Shown: one piece after another, positions 1 through 6,292 of the stretch
Numbering within the stretch: the stretch's first letter is position 1
Layout: the number at the start of each line of letters is the position of its first letter
Origin: an uncultured Lysobacteraceae bacterium
Lineage (GTDB): Bacteria; Pseudomonadota; Gammaproteobacteria; Xanthomonadales; Rhodanobacteraceae
Assembly (NCBI GenBank): GCA_946482585.1
Contig: CAMLSI010000116.1
Span: 1 to 12,012 of the forward strand
Length of the DNA: 12,012 nucleotides
Direction of reading: 5' to 3'
The notes under the pieces: generated by a model
The model's database searches: none
The model's input: the letters and a program-made list of their open reading frames with translations, nothing else
What the model was told of the DNA's origin: nothing
Translations under genes and position numbers: made by a program

Positions 1-1
1 C

Positions 2-109
2 GGCGACGTGCCCACGATGGTGGACGAAGACATGGCCGTCGCCTCTGCCGTACGCATGGCCGTTATCGAAAAGACATTGAATTCGGTAGGCGCCGTGATA
101 CGCGCGTAA
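2..109 (+). CDS. C-terminal fragment of an unidentified protein (5' end outside window)
   Basis: A frame open from the left edge ends at TAA (107-109) and gives 35 residues, ending NSVGAVIRA. It contains repeated Ala/Val/Met-rich segments (DMAVASAVRMAVIEK) that would form an amphipathic helix. Third positions are mostly G or C, as in the neighbouring genes, which supports real coding. A small inverted repeat follows the stop directly. I do not recognise the family from so short a tail, and no function can be assigned. Confidence 0.5.
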   Translation, partial: GDVPTMVDEDMAVASAVRMAVIEKTLNSVGAVIRA

Positions 110-129
110 GGCGCAGGCGCCAGTGCGCC
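110..129 (+). terminator. Small GC hairpin directly after the first stop codon
   Basis: GGCGCA (110-115) and TGCGCC (124-129) form a perfect 6-bp stem around an 8-base loop, starting one base after the TAA of the upstream gene. There is no T-tract, so intrinsic termination is doubtful. It may only be a 3'-end stabilising structure, and short GC stems are common by chance at this composition. Confidence 0.25.
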
Positions 130-248
130 TCCGGCTCTTCGGCGGCCGGGGGCGCAGTGCACCATGGGGAATCGAAGAAGACCGAAGAACACCCGGCATT
201 CACTCCGTCCCGCCCAGACTGCAGCCGCAGGAGAAGGACGGAAAGGCA

Positions 249-729
249 ATGGCTGCCTCGACCACCGTGGTCGCGGATGACGGCGAATCCCTGCCGCAGC
301 GCCTGGCCCGGCTGTTGCGTCTCGGCGGCCACGTCGTTCGTGCGGCGCGCGACGGCAGCGGAGCACTGACCGTCTGCCGCGCCGAACGACCCGACTCCGC
401 CTTGCTGGACATCGACAAGCCCGAGCTCGCGAGCTGGGAGGTCGCCGGGACGCCGGCGCGGCTCGTGGCGTCGAGCGGACGCAGCTCGCCGGAAGCTCGC
501 GCACGCTCCGCAGCGGCCGGCGTCTGCGCCCACTGCACGAAACCGGCGGAACCGGACGAACTGTTGCGGCTGCTCGGCGCCCGAACGCGCGCGGACTCGC
601 CGCAACGCACCTTCACGCCGCATCGACAAATCTCACACCGCTTGCGCCGGTCGGGCAGCTTCCGCGAATCGCGACAGACGACTACGCTTGCGCGATTCGC
701 TATCCGCGATCCCCTGAGGAGTCTCACCC
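249..729 (+). pseudogene. Degenerate response-regulator receiver (REC) protein, no stop of its own
   Basis: The ATG at 249 follows a good ribosome binding site (GGAGAAGG around 231-238). The first ~113 residues read as a CheY-like receiver: acidic pair D10/D11, phospho-acceptor D54 in ALLDID, Ser at 75/76 in VASSG, and K98 in CTKP. Compared with CheY (D57, T87, K109), the acidic-pair-to-D54 and Ser-to-Lys spacings are normal, but D54-to-S76 is 22 residues instead of 30, so about 8 residues of the beta3-alpha3-beta4 segment are missing. After residue ~115 the translation becomes Arg/Thr-rich and shows no domain. The frame has no stop before 1745, deep inside the next gene, so the natural stop appears lost. 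The end at 729 is my arbitrary limit, just before that gene. An intact orphan receiver would normally take phosphate from a kinase such as the hybrid kinase at 1780-5451. It is probably a decaying remnant; expression as a short non-functional protein cannot be excluded. Confidence 0.55.
717..721 (+). promoter_or_regulatory. Shine-Dalgarno for the metallo-hydrolase gene
   Basis: AGGAG at 717-721 lies 8 bases before the ATG at 730. It fixes that start and shows that the hydrolase is initiated independently of the open frame running through from the receiver remnant. Confidence 0.7.
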
Positions 730-1695
730 ATGTCGAACGAATCCCGCCGCTTCGTCGCCCGTCGCCTGCTGTCCGCGCTGCTGCTCGGCGGCGCGAGCCT
801 GGCTGCCTCGGCAGCGGCACCGCAGGTCAAGTCGCAGCCGGGCTACTACCGGCTCGCCGTCGGCAGCTTCGAAGTCACGGCCCTGTCCGACGGCGTCCTC
901 ATGCTCGAACCGACCAAGCTGCTGCAAGGCCGGACCGGCGAACAGGTCGTGCAGGATCTCGCCGCCGCGCACCTGAAAGAACCTGTCCCCACCTCGATGA
1001 ATGCCTTCCTCGTCAACACCGGCAGCAAGCTCGTGCTCATCGACACGGGCGGCGGCCCCGGCATGGGCGCCGACGGCGGCAAGCTGCTGCAGAGCCTCCA
1101 GAACGCGGGATATGCGCCGGCGCAGATCGACGAGATCTACATCACCCACGCACACGGCGATCATCTGGGCAATCTCGCGCGCGACGGCAAGCCGAACTTT
1201 CCGAATGCGATCGTGCGCATCGACAAGGCCGACGCGACGTTCGTGCTCGACGAGGCCGCCGCTGCCGCCGCCCCCGAAGACAAACGCGGCTACATCAAGG
1301 CGCTGCAGGACGCGCTGAATCCCTACGTCAAGGCCGGCAAGTTCAAGCCGTTCGACGGCGCGACCGAACTCGTGCCCGGCATCCGCAGCATCGCGCGTCA
1401 CGGCCACACGCCGGGCCATTCGAGCTATCTCGTCGAGAGCGGCGGACAGAAGCTCGAAGTCATCGGCGACATGATCCACGTCGGCGCGGTGCAGTTCGCG
1501 AACCCGGAAGTCGTCATCAGCTTCGACACCGACAGCAAGCTCGCCGCGGCCGACCGCAAGCAGGCCTTCGACGCGGCCGCGAAAGACGGCCGCTACATCG
1601 CCGCGCCGCATCTGTCGTTCCCGGGTCTCGGCTACATCGACGCCGCCGGCAGCGGCTATCGCTGGGTGCCCGTGAACTACGCACCGGTACGCTGA
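730..1695 (+). CDS. Exported MBL-fold hydrolase of the methyl parathion hydrolase / lactonase-like family
   Basis: 321 residues. The N-terminus is an export signal: Arg-rich start (SRRFVARR), hydrophobic core LLSALLLGG and AASAAA before the likely cleavage near residue 30. The two Arg pairs make Tat export possible. The metallo-beta-lactamase core has the dinuclear metal set: THAHGDH (H140, H142, D144, H145), the HTPGH loop (H226/H230), bridging D247 in VIGD, and H294 in APHLSFPG. From memory the protein aligns nearly end to end with Pseudomonas methyl parathion hydrolase, sharing GYYR near the mature N-terminus, LVNTGSKLVLIDTG, NPYVKAGKFKPF, LVPGI, HGHTPGH and the closing VPVNY, and it has the usual length. 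That family hydrolyses organophosphates or, more generally, lactones and esters; the native substrate here is unknown. It most likely acts in the periplasm. It sits alone between the receiver remnant and the hybrid kinase with its own ribosome binding site. Confidence 0.88.
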   Translation: MSNESRRFVARRLLSALLLGGASLAASAAAPQVKSQPGYYRLAVGSFEVTALSDGVLMLEPTKLLQGRTGEQVVQDLAAAHLKEPVPTSMNAFLVNTGSKLVLIDTGGGPGMGADGGKLLQSLQNAGYAPAQIDEIYITHAHGDHLGNLARDGKPNFPNAIVRIDKADATFVLDEAAAAAAPEDKRGYIKALQDALNPYVKAGKFKPFDGATELVPGIRSIARHGHTPGHSSYLVESGGQKLEVIGDMIHVGAVQFANPEVVISFDTDSKLAAADRKQAFDAAAKDGRYIAAPHLSFPGLGYIDAAGSGYRWVPVNYAPVR

Positions 1696-1696
1696 T

Positions 1697-1715
1697 GCGC
1701 CGCGCGTCGCGGCGC
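1697..1715 (+). terminator. Strong GC hairpin after the hydrolase stop
   Basis: GCGCCGCG (1697-1704) and CGCGGCGC (1708-1715) form a perfect 8-bp all-GC stem with a 3-base loop, beginning one base after the hydrolase TGA. No T-run follows, so it is either a weak terminator or an mRNA 3'-end barrier separating the hydrolase from the kinase gene 65 bases downstream. Confidence 0.4.
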
Positions 1716-1779
1716 CTGCAGCGACGCGACGCGCCCGGCCGATAACCGATCACCTGAGCCAGCCACAACGAGGATCGCG

Positions 1780-4700
1780 GTGACGCTAGAGGACGAGGTT
1801 TCCCCTTCCTGGAGTCTCGCCGTACTCGGCGCGTCGGCGGGCGGCATCGATGCGCTGTCGCGCACGCTCGCCGGACTGCCGCAGCGGCCGGAATTCGTCA
1901 CGGTCATCATCTCGCACCTCGACCCCGACCGTGACAGCGTCCTGGTCGATGTCCTGCAGCGCGCGACGGCGCTGCCGGTGCGTCCGCTCGTGCAGGGCGA
2001 GGTGCTCGAGGACGCCGTGGTCTACGTGCTCGGCCCCGGCGAAGTCGCCAGCCTCGACGGCCGCTGCGTGTGTCTCCACGCACGTCCGGGCGGCGCCAAC
2101 TTCGCGATCGATCGTTTCCTCGAGTCGGCGGCCGCACAGCACGACGTCTGCGTCGCCGCGGTCGTGCTCTCGGGCATCGGCAGCGACGGCACCGCGGGCG
2201 CGACCGCGGTCAAGCTCGGCGGCGGACTCGTGATCGCGCAGGATCCGGTCAGCGCCCAGCACGACGGCATGCCGCAGCTCGTGATCGAGGAAGGCATCGC
2301 CGACGAGGTGCTCGCCCCCGAAGCCATCGGCGCGATGCTCGCGGAGTTCTTCGGACCTTCTGGCGCGGCCCCCGTCGACGAGAGCGCACACATCGCCGAA
2401 GCGCTGTCGCTCGTGCACAAGCAGTTCGGCCTGGACCTGCGCTACTACAAGGACGTCAACGTGCGCCGGCGCCTGCTGCGCCGCGCGTTCCTGCAGGCTC
2501 GCGGCAATCTCGCGAACTACGTGCGGCAGCTGCGCGAGGACACGCGCGAACTCGGCACGTTCCGCGACGATCTCCTGATCGGCGTGACCGCGTTCTTCCG
2601 CGACGTCGAGTTCGTCGGCGCGCTCGAACAGCATGTGTTTCCCGAGCTGATCGGCCGCAATGCCGACGCGATCCGCATCTGGGTCCCGGCCTGCTCGACC
2701 GGCGAGGAAGCGTATTCGATCGCGATGCTGCTGTATCACACGCTGCAGGTCGCCGGCATCACGCGCAAGGTGCAGATCTTCGGCAGCGACGTGAACGAAC
2801 GCGCGATCCAGCAGGCGCGCTCGGGCCGCTATCCGTCCGCGGCCGTCGCCTCCGTGCCGGAGTATCTGCGCTCGCGCTATTTCGTGCGCGAGGACAAGGG
2901 CTGGCGCATCGCCAAACCGGTGCGCGAGATGTGTGTGTTCGCGGCGCACAACGTATTCACGAACGCGCCGTTCTCCCATGTCGACCTGGTCTCGGCGCGC
3001 AATTTCCTGATCTATCTGCGCAAGGCGGCGAAGCGTCAGGCGTTCGAGGTGTTCTTCTACGCGCTGCGCCAGAGCGGCCATCTGCTGCTGGGGCCGTCGG
3101 AAAACGCCGATGCCGAGCTGTTCGAAGAGCGTCAGCCGACGCTGAGCCTGTATCGCCGCCGCCAGATCACGCGTCCGCCGATCCGCGGCTTCTCGTTCGC
3201 CGAAATGCCGGCCACCGCAGTCGCGACGACGTCCGAGGCGGCGGCGGCGCCGCTCGACAGTCTGGTCGATCGCCTCGCGCTCGCACGCTACGCGCCGCCT
3301 GGTTTCGTCGTCGATGCGAACGGGCGCGTCGTGCAGTTCCGCGGCGACACCTCGCATCTGCTGCAGCCGACCAGCGGCGATGCGGCACTGTCGCTCGCGC
3401 GGCTGGTACGGCCCGAACTGCAAGTCGACGTGCGCGCCGCGCTGATGGAAGCCGTGCGCAGCAAGCTGCCGGTGCGGCGCGAGCGCGTGCGCCTCGGCGA
3501 CCGGCTCTGCACGCTCGAAGTCGTGCCGATTCCGGCCGGCGGCACCGAGCGCTATTTCCTCGTGTCGATGCAGGAATGCCGCGACGGCGATTCGGCGCCG
3601 CCGCTGCTGTCGGACCCCGACGCGCGCTCGGAAGACCTCGAACGCTACGTGCGCGTGCTCGGCGACGAGCTCGAGCAGACGCGCGCGCAGTTGCGCGCAC
3701 TCGTCGCGGAATACGACGCGACCAGCGAAGCACTGCGCACGGCCAACGAAGAAATCCTTTCCGCCAACGAAGAACTGCAGAGCGCGAACGAAGAACTCAA
3801 GGAAGCCAAGCGCGATCTCGAACAGGCCAATGCGCACCTGACCGCGCTCAACGAGGAGCTCGAGCAGCGCAACGAACAGCTCGTCGGACTCAACGACGAT
3901 CTCGGCAACCTGATCCGCGGCATTCCGGTGCCCGTGCTCATGCTCGACCGCGAACAGCGGGTACGGCACTTCTCGCCCGCCGCCGCGGAACTGTTCGGCA
4001 TCGACGAAGCGAGCGTCGGTCGGCCTCTCGACGCATCGCGCGCGTTCGAGTCCGGCGTGCTCGACGCCGCGTTCGACGAGGCGCTGCAGGAGCTGCGTCC
4101 GGTCGAACGCGAGATCCAGGGCAGCGCCGGCAACTGGTACGTGCTCTGGGCGCGCGCGTATCAGACCAGCGAAAGCCGCATCGACGGCGCCGTGCTCGCT
4201 TTCCAGGACATCCACCACCTGAAGATCGCGCTCGATGTCGCCAACCGCGCGCGCACCGAATCCGAGCGCGCGAACACGGCCAAGAACGATTTCCTCGCGC
4301 TGGTCAGCCACGAACTGCGTGCGCCGCTCAACGTCATCGCGAACTGGCTGCAGGTGCTGCGCATGGTCGATGTCGCCTCGCTGCATCCCAAGGCCGCGCT
4401 CGGCCTCGATGCGATCGACCGCAGCTGCCGCACGCAGGCCCAGCTCATCAACGACCTGCTCGACATCTCGCGGATCACGAGCGGCAGCCTCGTGCTCGAC
4501 CTGCGTCCCACGGACATCGCCGCGGTGATCCGCTCGCTCGTCGAAACGGCAGTGCCCAAGGCCGCGGAAGCGAACAAGACCCTCGCCGCCTCCGGCTTGA
4601 ACCAGCCGACGATCGTGACCGGCGACCTGCGCCGGCTGCAGCAGATCTTCGGCAACCTGTTCGACAACGCGATCAAGTTCACGCCGGCCGGCGGGCATGT

Positions 4701-5451
4701 CGACATCACGCTCGCGCGCCTGGACACGCACGTGGAGATCGCCGTGACCGACACAGGCATCGGCATCGCCGCCGACGAGCTGCCGCGCGTGTTCGACCGC
4801 TTCACCCAGCGCGACATCAGCAGGACCCGCCAGTTCGGCGGCATGGGACTCGGTCTTGCGATCGTGCGCAACCTGACCGACGCGCACGGCGGCACCGTCA
4901 GTGCGAGCAGCGAAGGCGAAGGACGCGGCGCGCGCTTCGTGATCCGGCTGCCGTTGACGCCGGGGTCGCTCGACGAAGGACACGGCGCGGCGCATTCGTC
5001 GATGCCGGCGCCCTCGTCGCTGGCCGGGCTCAGCGTGCTCGTCGTCGACGACGAAGCCTCGGGCCGCGACGCGCTCGCGATGCTGCTCGGGACCTTGGGC
5101 GCACTGGTCTCGACGGCGAACGACGCCTTCGATGCGCTCGACCAGCTCGAACGCCGCCACTTCGACGTGATGGTGGCCGACATCGCGATGCCGCGCATGG
5201 ACGGCTACGAACTCGTGCGCACGCTGCGCCGCCGCGAGGAAGCCTCGGGCACGCCGCGCCGCTATGCGATCGCGCTGACCGGCTTCAGCTCGCTGGGCGA
5301 GCGCGACGAAGCCTTGAATGCGGGCTTCGACGCGCATTTCGGCAAGCCCGCCGACATCGATGCCGTCGTGCGCAACATCGAGTCGGGTCTGCGCGCGCGC
5401 GTCGCGCGCGACGCCGGTGGCGCCGTGACGGGCAGCGACTCGCCGCGCTGA
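1780..5451 (+). CDS. CheB-CheR-PAS-hybrid histidine kinase-receiver fusion protein
   Basis: 1223 residues with no transmembrane segment. The GTG start is preceded by GAGGA (1770-1774), and the CheB domain begins at residue 13, which supports this start. Domains in order: CheB methylesterase (13-190) with a complete Ser-His-Asp triad, S19 in GASAGG, H46 in SHLDP and D136 in GIGSDG; CheR methyltransferase (~205-460) with LLIGVTAFFRD, the SAM-binding WVPACSTGEEAYSIA, FGSDVNE, and APFSHVDLVSARNFLIYL; a PAS-like segment (~495-600); a long coiled coil (~620-708) of NEEL/SANEEL-type heptads; a second PAS (~710-815); HisKA with H844 in SHELRAPL; HATPase_c with N959/N963, DTGIGI (991-996) and GMGLGLA (~1021-1027); and a C-terminal receiver with D1090/D1091, acceptor D1134, T1167 and K1189. 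It is a soluble sensor that autophosphorylates and passes phosphate to its own receiver; CheB and CheR may modify or sense a glutamyl-methylated partner. No chemoreceptor or CheA/CheW is nearby, so the output is unknown. Confidence 0.95.
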   Translation: MTLEDEVSPSWSLAVLGASAGGIDALSRTLAGLPQRPEFVTVIISHLDPDRDSVLVDVLQRATALPVRPLVQGEVLEDAVVYVLGPGEVASLDGRCVCLHARPGGANFAIDRFLESAAAQHDVCVAAVVLSGIGSDGTAGATAVKLGGGLVIAQDPVSAQHDGMPQLVIEEGIADEVLAPEAIGAMLAEFFGPSGAAPVDESAHIAEALSLVHKQFGLDLRYYKDVNVRRRLLRRAFLQARGNLANYVRQLREDTRELGTFRDDLLIGVTAFFRDVEFVGALEQHVFPELIGRNADAIRIWVPACSTGEEAYSIAMLLYHTLQVAGITRKVQIFGSDVNERAIQQARSGRYPSAAVASVPEYLRSRYFVREDKGWRIAKPVREMCVFAAHNVFTNAPFSHVDLVSARNFLIYLRKAAKRQAFEVFFYALRQSGHLLLGPSENADAELFEERQPTLSLYRRRQITRPPIRGFSFAEMPATAVATTSEAAAAPLDSLVDRLALARYAPPGFVVDANGRVVQFRGDTSHLLQPTSGDAALSLARLVRPELQVDVRAALMEAVRSKLPVRRERVRLGDRLCTLEVVPIPAGGTERYFLVSMQECRDGDSAPPLLSDPDARSEDLERYVRVLGDELEQTRAQLRALVAEYDATSEALRTANEEILSANEELQSANEELKEAKRDLEQANAHLTALNEELEQRNEQLVGLNDDLGNLIRGIPVPVLMLDREQRVRHFSPAAAELFGIDEASVGRPLDASRAFESGVLDAAFDEALQELRPVEREIQGSAGNWYVLWARAYQTSESRIDGAVLAFQDIHHLKIALDVANRARTESERANTAKNDFLALVSHELRAPLNVIANWLQVLRMVDVASLHPKAALGLDAIDRSCRTQAQLINDLLDISRITSGSLVLDLRPTDIAAVIRSLVETAVPKAAEANKTLAASGLNQPTIVTGDLRRLQQIFGNLFDNAIKFTPAGGHVDITLARLDTHVEIAVTDTGIGIAADELPRVFDRFTQRDISRTRQFGGMGLGLAIVRNLTDAHGGTVSASSEGEGRGARFVIRLPLTPGSLDEGHGAAHSSMPAPSSLAGLSVLVVDDEASGRDALAMLLGTLGALVSTANDAFDALDQLERRHFDVMVADIAMPRMDGYELVRTLRRREEASGTPRRYAIALTGFSSLGERDEALNAGFDAHFGKPADIDAVVRNIESGLRARVARDAGGAVTGSDSPR

Positions 5452-5462
5452 CGCCGCGGCCC

Positions 5463-5496
5463 GCCCGGGTACCGGGCAAGACGGCCGTACGCCGTC
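5463..5496 (+). terminator. Tandem GC hairpins downstream of the hybrid kinase
   Basis: Two adjacent perfect inverted repeats start 12 bases after the kinase stop: GCCCGG/CCGGGC (5463-5468 and 5472-5477, 3-base loop) and GACGGC/GCCGTC (5480-5485 and 5491-5496, 5-base loop). Neither is followed by a T-run. Their position between the kinase and a new operon suggests a transcription boundary, but Rho-independent termination is not assured. Confidence 0.4.
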
Positions 5497-5509
5497 GCCG
5501 CGCGCGTCG

Positions 5510-5564
5510 ACTGATACGGTCGAACACTAGAAAAACTGACGCTGTTCCGTCGCAACTGATACGG
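5510..5564 (+). promoter_or_regulatory. Direct repeat, candidate MocR operator/promoter of the cytochrome operon
   Basis: The 10-mer ACTGATACGG occurs exactly at 5510-5519 and again at 5555-5564, separated by 35 bases, each preceded by GTCG (at 5506-5509 and 5549-5552). The second copy ends 14 bases before the cytochrome ATG at 5579. The operon's third gene encodes a MocR-type regulator. Characterised MocR proteins such as GabR bind two direct half-sites (ATACCA in GabR) with a gap of roughly this size, so an autoregulatory operator is plausible. I see no convincing -35/-10 pair; CTGACG (5536-5541) with GATACG (5558-5563) is a weak candidate. Confidence 0.5.
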
Positions 5565-5578
5565 CCACCATACGCGGC

Positions 5579-6292
5579 ATGAAACCGAGCCGCTGGCTGT
5601 TGCTGCTGACTTCGCTGATCGCCGCGTCCGCGCTCGCCGCGCCCGCGGCCGAGGACCTCACCGAGCGCCTCGCCGCCTGCAACGTCTGCCACGGCGACCA
5701 TGGCGAAGGCCGCGCCGGCTCGGAGTATTACCCGCACCTTGCGGGCAAGCCGGCCGGCTACCTGCTGCGCCAGCTCCGCGCGTTCCGCGACGGCGGCCGC
5801 AACTATCCGCAGATGGGCTGGCTCATGCGCAACATGGACGATGCCTATCTGCAGGCCATCGCCGGGCACTTCGCCGCGATGCCGCCGCGCACGCAGACAC
5901 CGGGCGCGGCACCGAAGACGCCCGATCCGACGCTCGCCAGACGTGCACAGGCGCTGATCGCCGAGGGCGACGCCGCGCGCGGCATTCCGGCCTGCGTCGC
6001 CTGTCACGGCGACGATCTCGCCGGTCTCGAGCCGGGGATTCCCGCACTGGTCGGCCTGCCCGAGGAATACGTCGTCGCGCAATTCGGCGGCTGGCGCACG
6101 GGCGTGCGCAGGGCGCAGGCGCCGGACTGCATGGCGACGATCGCCCGCGCCCTCGAACCCGCGGACGTCCGCGCGATCGCGCACTGGCTGTCGGCGCAGC
6201 AGCAGGCCGGAACGAAACGGCCCGCACCGGCCGGCCGTTTCCTGCCGCCGCTCGCCTGCGGCGATCTTCCGCACGCACCGGTGCAGCCATGA
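5579..6292 (+). CDS. Diheme c4-like periplasmic cytochrome c
   Basis: 237 residues. Signal peptide at 1-20/21 (WLLLLTSLIAASALA, then APAAED), so it is periplasmic. There are two cytochrome c lobes with CNVCH (C34, C37, H38) and CVACH (C139, C142, H143). Candidate axial methionines are M79 and M185; each lies 15 residues before the equivalent isoleucine of the closing helix (I94, I200), which shows the internal duplication typical of cytochrome c4. Two extra cysteines, C184 and C227, lie in the second lobe and tail and could form a disulfide. The role is electron carriage between a dehydrogenase or quinol oxidoreductase and a terminal oxidase. It overlaps the next cytochrome gene by ATGA (6289-6292), so they are probably translationally coupled. 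No good Shine-Dalgarno precedes the ATG. The exact redox partner cannot be told from sequence. Confidence 0.9.
   Translation: MKPSRWLLLLTSLIAASALAAPAAEDLTERLAACNVCHGDHGEGRAGSEYYPHLAGKPAGYLLRQLRAFRDGGRNYPQMGWLMRNMDDAYLQAIAGHFAAMPPRTQTPGAAPKTPDPTLARRAQALIAEGDAARGIPACVACHGDDLAGLEPGIPALVGLPEEYVVAQFGGWRTGVRRAQAPDCMATIARALEPADVRAIAHWLSAQQQAGTKRPAPAGRFLPPLACGDLPHAPVQP

Noticed and set aside
123..1745. 540-codon forward frame running from upstream of the receiver through the hydrolase
   Set aside because: Beyond ~620 it is the out-of-frame reading of the hydrolase gene, with Arg-rich, low-complexity translation; only the part from 249 to about 600 shows a real domain.
1786..5337. 1183-codon antisense open frame opposite the hybrid kinase
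   Set aside because: Shadow created by strong GC third-position bias. It is rich in Arg/Ala/His/Glu with no domain, while the plus strand encodes five recognisable domains.
2070..5582. 1170-codon plus-strand frame overlapping the kinase
   Set aside because: It is the +1 shadow of the kinase gene: Arg/Ala repeats with no motifs.
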